Shown here: positions 44,652-53,269 of the stretch, in pieces
Layout of the letters: every line of letters starts with the position of its first letter
Position numbering within the stretch: position 1 is the first letter of the stretch
Source: Actinomycetota bacterium
Lineage (GTDB): Bacteria; Actinomycetota; Aquicultoria; Aquicultorales; Aquicultoraceae
Direction of reading: 5' to 3'
NCBI GenBank assembly: GCA_018333515.1
Contig: JAGXSZ010000030.1
Location: forward strand, 245,978 to 309,977
DNA: 64,000 nucleotides
Notes under the pieces: generated by a model
What the model was told of the DNA's origin: nothing
Databases searched by the model: none
The model's input: only the letters and a program-made list of their open reading frames with translations
Position numbers and translations under genes: made by a program

Positions 44652-45551
44652 TTATTCAACTTGCTTGCCGGGCAAACCCAAAGCAAAGGCCGCCGCTACA
44701 ATCGGCAGAAAACTTACATAGAACAAGGTCTGCTCGATTCCGAAGCCGAATGCGTCGGCGACGCCGCTTATCAGACCCACCCCGAGGCCGCCCAGGCCAA
44801 GCCCGAACCCCAAGGCCAAACTCGACGCCGTAGCCTTATTATCAGGAAATATCCGTTGCGCCGCAACCACAGCCACCGAAAACGACGCCAAAAGTGACGC
44901 CCCGGCCAGTCCCAGCCAGACAATTAGCATCGTGCCGCTTGAAAGGAGCGCCGGCATCAAGAAGGGCACTGCGGCAAGTAACGAGCCGATTATCACCGGT
45001 CTTGGTCCGAAGCGGTCTGAGAGCATGCCTCCAAGCAGTCCCCCGAGTGCGCCCGAAAGCGCGAGTACCGATAGGATCGCCCCTCCCGCAACGAGCGAAT
45101 AGCCGCGCTCGGCTAAGAGAATAGGGAGAAACGTAATCAAGCTGAAGAACGCGAGCGACCGGAAAGCAACGGTGCCGAGCAGGGCGACGAAGGGGACGAG
45201 CTGCGACCGGACAGTACTAAAAAACGGCGTGCCTACGCGCCGGCCGGGATTGTTCATGCGCGGTGTGAAGCGGTACAGCAAAATCGCGACGGCAATACCC
45301 GGAAGCGCCAGCACTGGGGTAGCCGACAGCCCAAACGCCGCGACTAGCGGTGCCACGACAAGCGGCATCGCCGCGAAGCCGACGTTGCCGCCGAGCGAGA
45401 AGAGCGACATGGCCCGCCCGCTGTTGCGCGTGTTGGTATGCCCGACAATCGCCGACGCCGGCGGATGAAAAGCCGCGATACCCAGCCCCGCGAGCGATAT
45501 AACGATGAGCAACAGAACATAGTTATCGATAAGCCCGATGCTCGACATCAT
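44652..45551 (-). pseudogene. N-terminally truncated MFS transporter
   Basis: A 299-residue remnant of a fosmidomycin-resistance (Fsr)-like major facilitator. The FHPPASAIVGHTNTRNSGRAMSLFSLGGNVGF block, which lies roughly 100 residues into intact relatives, is here at residue 28. In-frame codons upstream (KKLGPPLAAV) continue the family sequence for 12 residues and then reach TGA. The first two helices are lost, so transport function is doubtful. The upstream region is non-coding. Confidence 0.75.
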
Positions 45552-46068
45552 GACAGCGGCGAGCGGCGGCCCGAGCTTCTTGTTTCATTCTTATCATTTA
45601 TCTAGAAATCCGCTGCATCAGAAGGGCTGAGCTAAGCTATTTATTCGACACGGTAGAGCGACTCGAGCCATTAAGCACGTGATACACTTATTAAACCACG
45701 GACTAGCAGATGTTTCCTTGAAATCCCCTCGACCCTCTCTACTTACGGTTATAATATAAGTAAGCCGGGATACAAGGAGATAGCAGTATGCCAGAAAGAG
45801 ACGTTGCTCATAATATACACACAACGTTATTACCGAGCTGTGAATAGACCCGATTGTTTACTGGCGAATCAAGCGAGCCGGCAACCCAAACCAGTTCATA
45901 TAGTCAACGGGCGTCGGGTCTTGATGAAGTTCATCCATGCCGCGCAGGGCAGATAATCAATAGAAGGAGGCTAGCATAATTAAGTGCTATTATTGCGCGT
46001 GAATGTACGCGACCTTGGTAAGAATCGGAAGAATTCGAACTTAGACATGAGATTTAGGGGGGATAGTA
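45552..46068. other. 517-bp region of gene remnants
   Basis: No intact gene. A promoter-like TATAAT near 45752 precedes AAGGAG and a 19-codon frame (ATG 45789, MPERDVAHNIHTTLLPSCE) resembling the start of a phosphatase linker helix. On the minus strand near 45865-45945 a 26-codon piece (MDELHQDPTPVDYMNW...LIRQ) looks like a coding tail of a lost gene. The Shine-Dalgarno for 46069 is the GGGGGG run. Confidence 0.45.
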
Positions 46069-46623
46069 ATGAAACATCGCGTCGTAGCAATAGTGTTGGT
46101 AGCGGTAATGCTTTTAAGTTTTCCGGGTATAGCAGCTGCTGCAAACTTGCCCGTTCCTGTGTTTGGCCAGCTACCACTCAATAATCTGTGCTGGGCTACT
46201 GCGGCCTCGATGGTTATAGCTTATGGCAAGCCGGACAATATAGATAGAAAGGTCGATATCGCCAAGATGATTCATGGCGCCGTCAACTATAATAAAGGCG
46301 GCACCAACGCTAATATGCGGGATGCTGTCTGGACATATCTAAGGTGGCCCGGCTCCATTCAAAACAATATGCTGTCCTATACAGCGGTTCAATACCAGAC
46401 CAACAATGGGGGGCCGATTATTGCCAGAATGAGTAAGAATAGCGGCGCAACGCTTCACGCACTTACCATCAGGGGCTATAACACGACCGGCAGCAAAGTA
46501 TTCTATAACGACCCTTGGAACGGAAAGTTCTACGATAAGTATACTCATACCGACCTTGTACTTGGCCGCATTAATGATCCCTGGGATTGGGGGATATGGA
46601 ATGCCGGCATATTTTGGAGGTAA
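46069..46623 (+). CDS. secreted papain-like (C39-type) cysteine peptidase
   Basis: A 184-residue protein with a signal peptide (about 1-25, cut near AAAA-NLP). The papain-like motifs are NNLCWATAASMVIAYG (Cys41), ATLHALTIRGYN (His130) and VFYNDPW (Asn147/Asp148), as in peptidase C39-like secreted enzymes. Its length equals one catalytic domain with no prodomain. It is followed after 10 bp by another exported protein, so the pair may work together outside the cell. Substrate unknown. Confidence 0.8.
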   Translation: MKHRVVAIVLVAVMLLSFPGIAAAANLPVPVFGQLPLNNLCWATAASMVIAYGKPDNIDRKVDIAKMIHGAVNYNKGGTNANMRDAVWTYLRWPGSIQNNMLSYTAVQYQTNNGGPIIARMSKNSGATLHALTIRGYNTTGSKVFYNDPWNGKFYDKYTHTDLVLGRINDPWDWGIWNAGIFWR

Positions 46624-46633
46624 GGGGGATATC

Positions 46634-47150
46634 ATGAAAAAACTCTTTCTACTGGTCGGTTTAGCGGTATTAAGCTTGGCGCTCTCTACTAACGTTTGCC
46701 TCGCGAACGAAAGACCGCTTAAGGAGTTGTTAAAAGAACAAGAACTGGAAGCGCACCCAGAGCGCGAAGCGATAGAAAAGCTGCTTGCGGATGATTCGAT
46801 TAAACAGGAGATTGCGGAAGCGCTGTCCAAGAGTGGAAGCCCCGGAGAGGGATTCGATCGGCGCTTTTAAGGATATGAAAGTCTACGAAAGAGACGAGGC
46901 GGTAAATCAAGAGATAAAGGCGGTTTTCGCGGCCGACCGTAATGCTGAAGGGGAGGCTCTAATTGGCGGCAGCTCAGGCGGAGGGTCACGCGAAGTTAAT
47001 CCGCTGCCCGCGATAATAAAAGATGTGTCCGCCCCCGGCATGGCGGATAAGACAGGTGGCTATTGGGGATACTATCTACCCGCGTTTCTCGTAATGCTTG
47101 CGCTGGCAACCTTCTTTATCCGGCGCACAAGGGCGAGAGCCAACAGCTAA
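46634..47150 (+). pseudogene. exported C-terminally anchored protein, frameshifted
   Basis: ATG 46634 begins a signal peptide (MKKLFLLVGLAVLSLALSTNVCLA) and a helical charged region to ...EIAEALSKSGS. This frame stops at 46868. In the neighbouring frame the sequence continues naturally from about 46841 (PERDSIGAFKDMKVYERDEAV) to a Gly/Ser linker and a C-terminal membrane helix with basic tail (YLPAFLVMLALATFFIRRTRARANS). The change lies near a CCCC run. It could be a real frameshift, a sequencing error or slippage. Partner of the peptidase by position. Confidence 0.6.
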
Positions 47151-47314
47151 ACCCGCAGTCACATCACTAGAGCGCGGTCATCTAGCTAACGGCAGGCGGT
47201 TTCATTCGGGATACTTTTAGAACGATTTTGACGCAATCCGCTATTTTGCCTATTATAAACAATAGAGAATTTGGGACACAATGATACAATAATATTAAAC
47301 GGATAAAAGAGTGA

Positions 47315-47548
<234 letters not shown>

Positions 47549-47554
47549 GCAAAT

Positions 47555-47650
47555 ATGCGGTTCAAGATAGATGAAAATCTACCAATCGAAATTGCAGAAC
47601 TTCTGATCCATGCTGGATATGATGCAAAAACCGTAAATTTCATCTATTAA
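47555..47650 (+). pseudogene. truncated DUF5615 PIN-like toxin
   Basis: A 31-codon frame, MRFKIDENLPIEIAELLIHAGYDAKTV, matches the start of DUF5615 toxins (usually about 110 residues) and then ends with TAA. It sits 6 bp after the DUF433 gene, the normal antitoxin-toxin order. Confidence 0.75.
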
Positions 47651-47892
47651 AACATAGAACAGAAAACATCGTCTTATTCTCCGCAGGTTAAGCCTCAATT
47701 CGCCACAAGCTATCGCAGACGAGCGTCGCCAAAACCCCAGCCGCCGCCATCGAGAGCATCGCTTCCTCGGCCGCTATATCAATCCCGTTAAGCCCCTGGA
47801 TATTCGCACCCGTCTATGTAAAATAGATGATACGATAGGTTATTGACAATGTATCGGGATTGATGCGCATAAGACGCGTCTCGGAGGATATC
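47651..47892. other. short region with coding fragment and dsrN promoter
   Basis: On the minus strand, about 47700-47815, a well-behaved coding piece (GIDIAAEEAMLSMAAAGVLATLVCDS) without start looks like a gene remnant. On the plus strand TTGACA (near 47842) is a candidate -35 for the next gene. Confidence 0.4.
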
Positions 47893-49275
47893 TTGAATCT
47901 ACCGCGTGTTACAATATCGGCGCCCCATAGAAGCTCGGGCAAGACCACGCTGAGCATCGGTCTTTGCAAGGCTCTGACCGACGCCGGCTACAAGGTGCAA
48001 CCCTTCAAGAAGGGCCCGGACTTTATCGACCCGATGTGGCTGAGCGCGGCCACCGGTCGTACCTGCCGAAACCTCGACCTCTTCATGATGGGCGAAGACA
48101 AGATAATAGAGTCCCTGCGGAGGGCGGGGTCGGACGCCGACATCAGCATCGTCGAGGGCAATATGGGCCTCTATGACGGCATGGAGGTCGACGGCAAAGG
48201 CAGCACCGCCGATGTTGCGCGTATAACTAAATCTCCAATAATCCTGATAATCGATACGAGCAACATGACGCGAAGCGTCGCCCCGCTGCTCCAAGGGTTT
48301 ATTAACTTCGAACCCGACGTTACGATATCCGGTGTGATTCTAAACAAAGTCGCCGGGGCCCGTCACGAGTCGAAGCTGCGAACGGCTATCTCGACCTATA
48401 CCGATGTCGAGGTTATCGGCGCGATTCCGCGCTCGCCGGAGATAGGCATAATCCAGCGCCATTTGGGTCTGAAGCCGGCCAAAGAGGATGCACAGGCCAT
48501 GTCGACGATAGAATCGATAGGCGCCGTGGTCGAGGAGTACGTCGACCTCGATAGGGTCGTCGCGATTGCGCGAGCGGCCCCGGATTTACCCGTGGCCGAG
48601 TTGCCGGAAATCCCGGTAGCTCCCACGCAGGTGCGAATCGGGATAGCCCGGGACGAGGCGTTTACCTTCTATTATCCGGAAAATCTCGAAGCCCTGAATG
48701 CCGCGGGGGCCGAGCTTGTTCCATTCAGTCCGCTTCATGACGAGAGTTTGCCGGAGGTAGACGCGCTCTATATCGGCGGTGGGTTCCCCGAAGTATTTAT
48801 GGAAGAACTCGAGAAGAACGCCGCCATGCGCGCGGAAATCCGCGGGGCGATAGGGCGAGGCATGCCGGTCTATGCCGAGTGCGGCGGCTTGATGTACCTG
48901 TCCCGCAAGATGTCGTGGGGGGGGATAACGAGGGAGATGGTCGGCGCGCTCCCATGCGATATCCTCATGCACGAAAAACCGAGAGGGCACGGTTACATGA
49001 TAATGGAAGCGACCGGAGCCGGCGGTTGGTTCGAGCCGGGCGCCATGATGCGCGCGCACGAATTTCACTATTCCGAAGTCGTCGATTTAGAAAACACCGA
49101 GTTTGGGTATAATCTCACCCGTGGAAAAGGCTTGGACGGCGAGCATGACGGGATCATATACAAAAACGTTTTCGCATCCTATGCCCACCTGCACAGTTCC
49201 GGTTCGTCCGCTTGGGCGAGGGGCTTTGTGGAGTATGTCAAACGCAGCCCGGTCAGCCTAGACCGGCGACCATAA
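47893..49275 (+). CDS. dsrN: DsrN/CbiA-like amidotransferase (cobyrinate a,c-diamide synthase family)
   Basis: A 460-residue ATP- and glutamine-dependent amidase. The N-terminal dethiobiotin-synthetase-like domain carries SAPHRSSGKTTLSIGLCKAL (P-loop) and KKGPDFIDPMW. The C-terminal class I GATase has YIGGGFPEVF, YAECGGLMYL (nucleophile Cys) and SYAHLHSSG. CbiA amidates cobyrinate; its dsr-linked version, DsrN, is held to make sirohaem amide for DsrAB. TTG 47893 is 5 nt after GGAGG and gives the family N-terminus. Position directly before the dsr promoter and absence of other cobalamin genes favour DsrN. Confidence 0.85.
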   Translation: MNLPRVTISAPHRSSGKTTLSIGLCKALTDAGYKVQPFKKGPDFIDPMWLSAATGRTCRNLDLFMMGEDKIIESLRRAGSDADISIVEGNMGLYDGMEVDGKGSTADVARITKSPIILIIDTSNMTRSVAPLLQGFINFEPDVTISGVILNKVAGARHESKLRTAISTYTDVEVIGAIPRSPEIGIIQRHLGLKPAKEDAQAMSTIESIGAVVEEYVDLDRVVAIARAAPDLPVAELPEIPVAPTQVRIGIARDEAFTFYYPENLEALNAAGAELVPFSPLHDESLPEVDALYIGGGFPEVFMEELEKNAAMRAEIRGAIGRGMPVYAECGGLMYLSRKMSWGGITREMVGALPCDILMHEKPRGHGYMIMEATGAGGWFEPGAMMRAHEFHYSEVVDLENTEFGYNLTRGKGLDGEHDGIIYKNVFASYAHLHSSGSSAWARGFVEYVKRSPVSLDRRP

Positions 49276-49303
49276 TTACTTAAAAAATTTATTTGCTACA
49301 CAC

Positions 49304-49350
49304 TTGACAAAAGGTATCGTAATTGGTACGCTCATCGTAACATTTGGTAC
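49304..49350 (+). promoter_or_regulatory. dsrC/dsrAB promoter and operator
   Basis: TTGACA (49304-49309), 17 bp, TACGCT (49327-49332), 4 bp, then GTAACATTTGGTAC (49337-49350). A second imperfect copy, GTAATTGGTAC (49319-49329), overlaps the -10. Same geometry as at apr and sat. The dsrC ATG follows about 80 bp later. Confidence 0.8.
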
Positions 49351-49429
49351 GTACTCTTTTTCTCTTTACACAATTATAGAGACCGCTCTTAAATCAAGCA
49401 TCAGGAAATCTTAATAAGGAGGTATACAT

Positions 49430-49762
49430 ATGAGCTTTGAGTTAAATGGAAAGTCTTATGAGACGGATGATGACGGCTACCTCGTAAACCTCGAAGATTG
49501 GAATGAGGACGTAGCCAAGTACATCGCCGAGCAAGAAGGCGTCGAGATGACGGAAGCACACTGGGAAGTCGTCAACTTCTTGAGGGATTACTACAGCGAG
49601 TACAAAATCGCTCCGATGATCAAAATCTTAATCAAAGAGATGAAAAAGATGTTTGGTCCGGAAAAAGGCAGCAACGCGTACCTGTACCAGCTCTATCCGG
49701 CAGGCCCGGCATTGCAGGCCTGTAAGATCGCCGGGCTTCCGAAGCCGACCGGCTGCGTGTAA
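49430..49762 (+). CDS. dsrC: DsrC sulfur-trafficking protein
   Basis: A 110-residue DsrC, the partner that leaves DsrAB as a trisulfide during sulfite reduction. The C-terminal arm LQACKIAGLPKPTGCV carries both redox Cys (residues 98 and 109, ten residues apart), the hallmark of true DsrC rather than single-Cys TusE relatives. Family core: WEVVNFLRDYYSEYKIAPMIKIL. AAGGAGG precedes the ATG. First gene after the operator. Confidence 0.96.
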   Translation: MSFELNGKSYETDDDGYLVNLEDWNEDVAKYIAEQEGVEMTEAHWEVVNFLRDYYSEYKIAPMIKILIKEMKKMFGPEKGSNAYLYQLYPAGPALQACKIAGLPKPTGCV

Positions 49763-49797
49763 GCACAAGATTCCAATTCGTTTATTGAAGAGGATTA

Positions 49798-49842
49798 CAG
49801 AGGACCGACCTGACATATTTTTAATATTTCGGTCGGTCTCTG
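49798..49842 (+). terminator. hairpin after dsrC
   Basis: CAGAGGACCGACC (49798-49810) pairs with GGTCGGTCTCTG (49831-49842) with one bulged base; the 20-nt loop is T-rich. There is no T-run after it, so it may be a partial terminator or mRNA-stability element that sets dsrC expression above dsrAB. Confidence 0.5.
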
Positions 49843-50055
49843 TTAGAACGTAATCTAAATTCAAAGCTGGACGAGGCCGCCTTTAGCTTTGAACGGAAAT
49901 CGTACTCCAGTACAAATGAGATCGATCGAAACCCTGATGGGACGTATCTGATAATTAGTAGTAATCGCATCATACATGTTCTTGCCGGGAATACGTTCCG
50001 GGGAAACCTCTAGCGTAAGTCCGAGGGCGAAAGCTTATCAGAAAAGGGATTAAAT

Positions 50056-50469
50056 ATGAGCGGTTTGACTTTGGCTTTCACAATCGCCGGCTATTTAGCG
50101 ATAGCCATATTTCTAGTTGGTTTCATGGCTAGGGTATGGAAATACGAGACTACGCCTTCCCCTTTGAAGATAGCGTTTAATCCTGCGCCCGTAGGAGCCA
50201 CTGGTGTTGTCTACAGAATGGCTCAAGAGGCAGGGCTTTTCAAAAGCTTGTTCAACAGCAACAAGATAATTTGGTTAGCAGGCTATATTTTCCATGTAAC
50301 CCTAGTAATAGTATTGATTAAGCACACAAGATTCTTCTTTACCGTCAGAGCGGACATCATCTCTGTAAAGAAATTTGTTATGGGCTTAATTACTTTCAGT
50401 TCCCAGGCGATGCCCGGAGATATTATCTTTAAGATGAGGCGCACTCAGCACTTAGGTGCAGCAGGATAA
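50056..50469 (+). CDS. dsrM: truncated DsrM-like membrane protein (N-terminal half)
   Basis: A 137-residue protein matching only the N-terminal part of DsrM, the NarI-like cytochrome b of DsrMKJOP. Visible are an N-terminal helix, ARVWKYETTPSPLKIAFNPAP, GVVYRMAQE, LFKSLFNSNKIIWLAGYIFHVTLVIVLIKHTRFF with two His in one helix, and the family end of this section (MPGDIIFKMRR). The rest of DsrM (three more helices) and dsrKJOP are missing; after QHLGAAG comes TAA and then dsrA. It may be a relic or a small haem-binding subunit kept for another use. Confidence 0.7.
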   Translation: MSGLTLAFTIAGYLAIAIFLVGFMARVWKYETTPSPLKIAFNPAPVGATGVVYRMAQEAGLFKSLFNSNKIIWLAGYIFHVTLVIVLIKHTRFFFTVRADIISVKKFVMGLITFSSQAMPGDIIFKMRRTQHLGAAG

Positions 50470-50534
50470 ATCGCGTGCAATGCTCAAACGAAGCTTTGCT
50501 TACAATCGCGTTTAACAGAAAAGGAGGCTAAGTA

Positions 50535-51728
50535 ATGTCAGACGAGCTGAAAACTCCACTCTTAGATGAGTTGGAAAAAGGGCCATGGCCAAGTTTCATA
50601 ACGGACTTGAAGACCATGGCCGACAGACCAATGGTCAAAGACCTCTTGGGTCAGCTTGAGAAGTCGTACCGCGACAAGGTGGGTTACTGGAAGCACGGCG
50701 GCTTGGTAGGCATAATGGGGTACGGCGGAGGTGTTATCGGTAGGTATTCCGCAATCCCTGATCAGTTTCCGGGGGTTTCGCACTTCCACACCGTCAGGGT
50801 AAATCAGCCGTCAGGGTGGTTCTACACCTCGGAAGCATTAAACGAGATCATGGATATCTGGGATGCGCACGGCTCTGGTTTGACCAACATGCACGGCTCG
50901 ACAGGGGACATGATACTTCTCGGTACCACCACTCCGGAGTTGGAGCCTATCTTTAGAGAGTTGACATCTAAGGATTGGGATTTGGGCGGTTCAGGATCCG
51001 ACCTTAGGACCCCGAGCTGCTGCGTAGGACCCGGCCGTTGCCAGAACGCATGCTACGACACCCTGGCGCTTACCTACAATATTACTCACAAATATCAGGA
51101 TGAACTTCACAGGCCTATGTTCAATTACAAATACAAAATCAAGATGTCGGGATGCCCGAATGACTGTACCGCCGCTATGGCCAGGTCGGACATGGCAATC
51201 ATCGGCATCTGGAAAGACGAGATTCAAATCGACCAGAGCGCAATAGCCGAGTATGTCGATGCGGGCTTCAACATCCGGGAATACGTCATAGAGAAATGCC
51301 CGACGAAGTGCATTACTCTCGAAGGGAAAGAGCTAAAAATAGACGACAGCGACTGCGTAAAGTGCGTCCACTGCATCAATGTGCTTCCGAAAGCTCTGAG
51401 TCCGGGTAAAGAGCGCGGCGCCGCTGTCGCTATCGGCGGTAAAGCTCCTATCGTAGACGGCGCGCTCTTCGCAACGCTCATCGTTCCTTTCATGGAAATC
51501 GATGAGGAGAACGACTTCGAAGAATTCCATGATTTTCTTGAGAGAGTCTGGGAGTTCTGGGATGAGCACGGCATGAACAGAGAGAGAATCGGCGAGTTTA
51601 TCGAGAGGGTCACTCTCAAGACGTTCCTCGAGGGAGTCGGTGTTGAGCCAATGCCTCAGCAGATCACGCAGCCGAGAGACAATCCGTACATCTTCTATGA
51701 AGAGTACTTTGAGGAAGAGACAGAATAG
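50535..51728 (+). CDS. dsrA: dissimilatory sulfite reductase alpha subunit
   Basis: A 397-residue DsrA. Sirohaem/[4Fe-4S] cluster Cys are in CCVGPGRCQNACYDT and SGCPNDCTAAMAR. The inserted ferredoxin domain has CPTKCITLEG and CVKCVHCINVLPKAL. Substrate and haem-contact Arg residues lie in the N-terminal half (GLTNMHGSTGDMILLG region). AAAGGAGG precedes the ATG. With dsrB it reduces sulfite to DsrC-bound zero-valent sulfur. Length is within the family range (about 390-440). Confidence 0.97.
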   Translation: MSDELKTPLLDELEKGPWPSFITDLKTMADRPMVKDLLGQLEKSYRDKVGYWKHGGLVGIMGYGGGVIGRYSAIPDQFPGVSHFHTVRVNQPSGWFYTSEALNEIMDIWDAHGSGLTNMHGSTGDMILLGTTTPELEPIFRELTSKDWDLGGSGSDLRTPSCCVGPGRCQNACYDTLALTYNITHKYQDELHRPMFNYKYKIKMSGCPNDCTAAMARSDMAIIGIWKDEIQIDQSAIAEYVDAGFNIREYVIEKCPTKCITLEGKELKIDDSDCVKCVHCINVLPKALSPGKERGAAVAIGGKAPIVDGALFATLIVPFMEIDEENDFEEFHDFLERVWEFWDEHGMNRERIGEFIERVTLKTFLEGVGVEPMPQQITQPRDNPYIFYEEYFEEETE

Positions 51729-51813
51729 GAAGAGGCGGTATTCTCCCGGCAAATGGTGGGCTGCCAAAGCCGGGAAGCCTAATAAAATGCGAGTATGCAG
51801 GAGGTAAAACTTC

Positions 51814-52887
51814 ATGGCCACGACAGAAAGAAGAACCGACATAGGCCCACCGCATTATGATAAGTTCTTGCATCCGATAATCAAAGAGAATTACGGCAAG
51901 TGGAAATATCATGAGACATTGCGTGCGGGCGTATTGGTGCACCACGGTGAGACCGGCTCTATCTACACGGTAAGGGCCGCGTCGCCGAGGCTAATCAGTA
52001 CAAACTTCATAAGGATGATTACCGGTCTGGCGACGAAATACTCCGACGGTTATCTCAGGTTTACAAGTAGGAATAACGTCGAGTTCTTGCTTGGCAACAA
52101 AGACAATATCGACCCGTTGATAAAAGAATTGTCGGATAACGGCATCCCGGTTGGCGGCCTCAACAACTCTATATCGAACGTCGTTCACACGCAGGGATGG
52201 GTACACTGCCATTCAGCCGCGACCGACGCATCGGGACTGGTCAAAGTCGTCATGGACGAGCTTTACGAGTATTTCGTCGAGATGAAGCTGCCGCATAAGT
52301 TGAGAATAGCCGTCGCGTGTTGCTTGAACATGTGCGGCGCGGTACACGCATCCGACATCGCGCTTCTCGGTCTCCACAGGACACCGCCGAGAATCGACCA
52401 CAGCACCCTGCCGAATCTCTGCGAGATTCCGACGACGGTTGCTTCGTGTCCGAACAACGCCATCAGGCCGACTTCGATAGATGGCAAGACGACCGTCAAG
52501 GTCGAAGAGGATAAGTGCATGTATTGCGGTAATTGCTTTACCGTATGTCCGGCGATGCCGATGGCGGACCCGCTCAACGACGGCGTATCTATATGGGTGG
52601 GCGGCAAGATCTCCAACGCCAGGACGGAGCCGATGTTTACCAAGTTGGCAATCCCGTTTCTGCCGAACAACCCGCCGAGATGGCCCGAGGTTACCGAGGC
52701 GGTCAAGAACATCGTCGAAGTCTACGCCAAGAACGCTAAGCCTTATGAGCGCGTTGGCGAGTGGATAAACAGGATAGGCTGGCCGAAGTTCTTCGATTTG
52801 ACCGGTATCGAATTTACCAAATACCATCTCGATGACTTCAGGTATGCCGGCACGACCTACAGAAGGTCGATGCATAACAGGTATTAG
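51814..52887 (+). CDS. dsrB: dissimilatory sulfite reductase beta subunit
   Basis: A 357-residue DsrB. Landmarks are [38 protein letters not shown] and [15 protein letters not shown] (cluster Cys), and a ferredoxin insert [15 protein letters not shown]. It ends [22 protein letters not shown] precedes the ATG. The alpha2beta2 enzyme forms with DsrA; DsrD follows 11 bp later, which is the reductive-type gene order. Confidence 0.97.
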   Translation: MATTERRTDIGPPHYDKFLHPIIKENYGKWKYHETLRAGVLVHHGETGSIYTVRAASPRLISTNFIRMITGLATKYSDGYLRFTSRNNVEFLLGNKDNIDPLIKELSDNGIPVGGLNNSISNVVHTQGWVHCHSAATDASGLVKVVMDELYEYFVEMKLPHKLRIAVACCLNMCGAVHASDIALLGLHRTPPRIDHSTLPNLCEIPTTVASCPNNAIRPTSIDGKTTVKVEEDKCMYCGNCFTVCPAMPMADPLNDGVSIWVGGKISNARTEPMFTKLAIPFLPNNPPRWPEVTEAVKNIVEVYAKNAKPYERVGEWINRIGWPKFFDLTGIEFTKYHLDDFRYAGTTYRRSMHNRY

Positions 52888-52898
52888 GAGGTTGTAAC

Positions 52899-53150
52899 AT
52901 GGCTGGGGAAGTTTCTATCGAGCAATTGGCTGATGACATGTTTCAGGTCGTCTCCGATAGCGCAGGACAGAAGAAACTGAAAGCGAAAGATCTGACAAAA
53001 GCGGTAATCGCAAAGTATGGTGACAAAATCTCCAAGGACGATGCGAAAGCGGCTATAAAGCTACTTATGGACTCCGGCCGGTGTGTATATGGTTATTTCG
53101 GCGGAAGCTCGATTGAGTTGCCGCATACGGAAGCGTCCGCGAACGAGTAA
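52899..53150 (+). CDS. dsrD: DsrD, winged-helix activator of DsrAB
   Basis: An 83-residue DsrD with a winged-helix fold (KAKDLTKAVIAKYGDKISKDDAKAAIKLLMDSGRCVYGYFGGSSIELP). DsrD is known to stimulate sulfite reductase and is found almost only in organisms that run the pathway reductively. GGAGG precedes the ATG. Confidence 0.94.
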   Translation: MAGEVSIEQLADDMFQVVSDSAGQKKLKAKDLTKAVIAKYGDKISKDDAKAAIKLLMDSGRCVYGYFGGSSIELPHTEASANE

Positions 53151-53269
53151 TCATAAGACATTACTTAGGCCCAAGCGCATTATGATCCGGCGTTGTGTGT
53201 CGCCGCGGACAGCAGCGTATGCGGCGTCGGAAAAGAATGCATAAAGCCAGGATTTTAAAGGAGAACGGT

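Noticed and set aside
45789..45848. 19-codon frame MPERDVAHNIHTTLLPSCE as a real peptide gene
   Set aside because: It has a good ribosome site but is very short and sits among gene debris; more likely the start of a lost gene.
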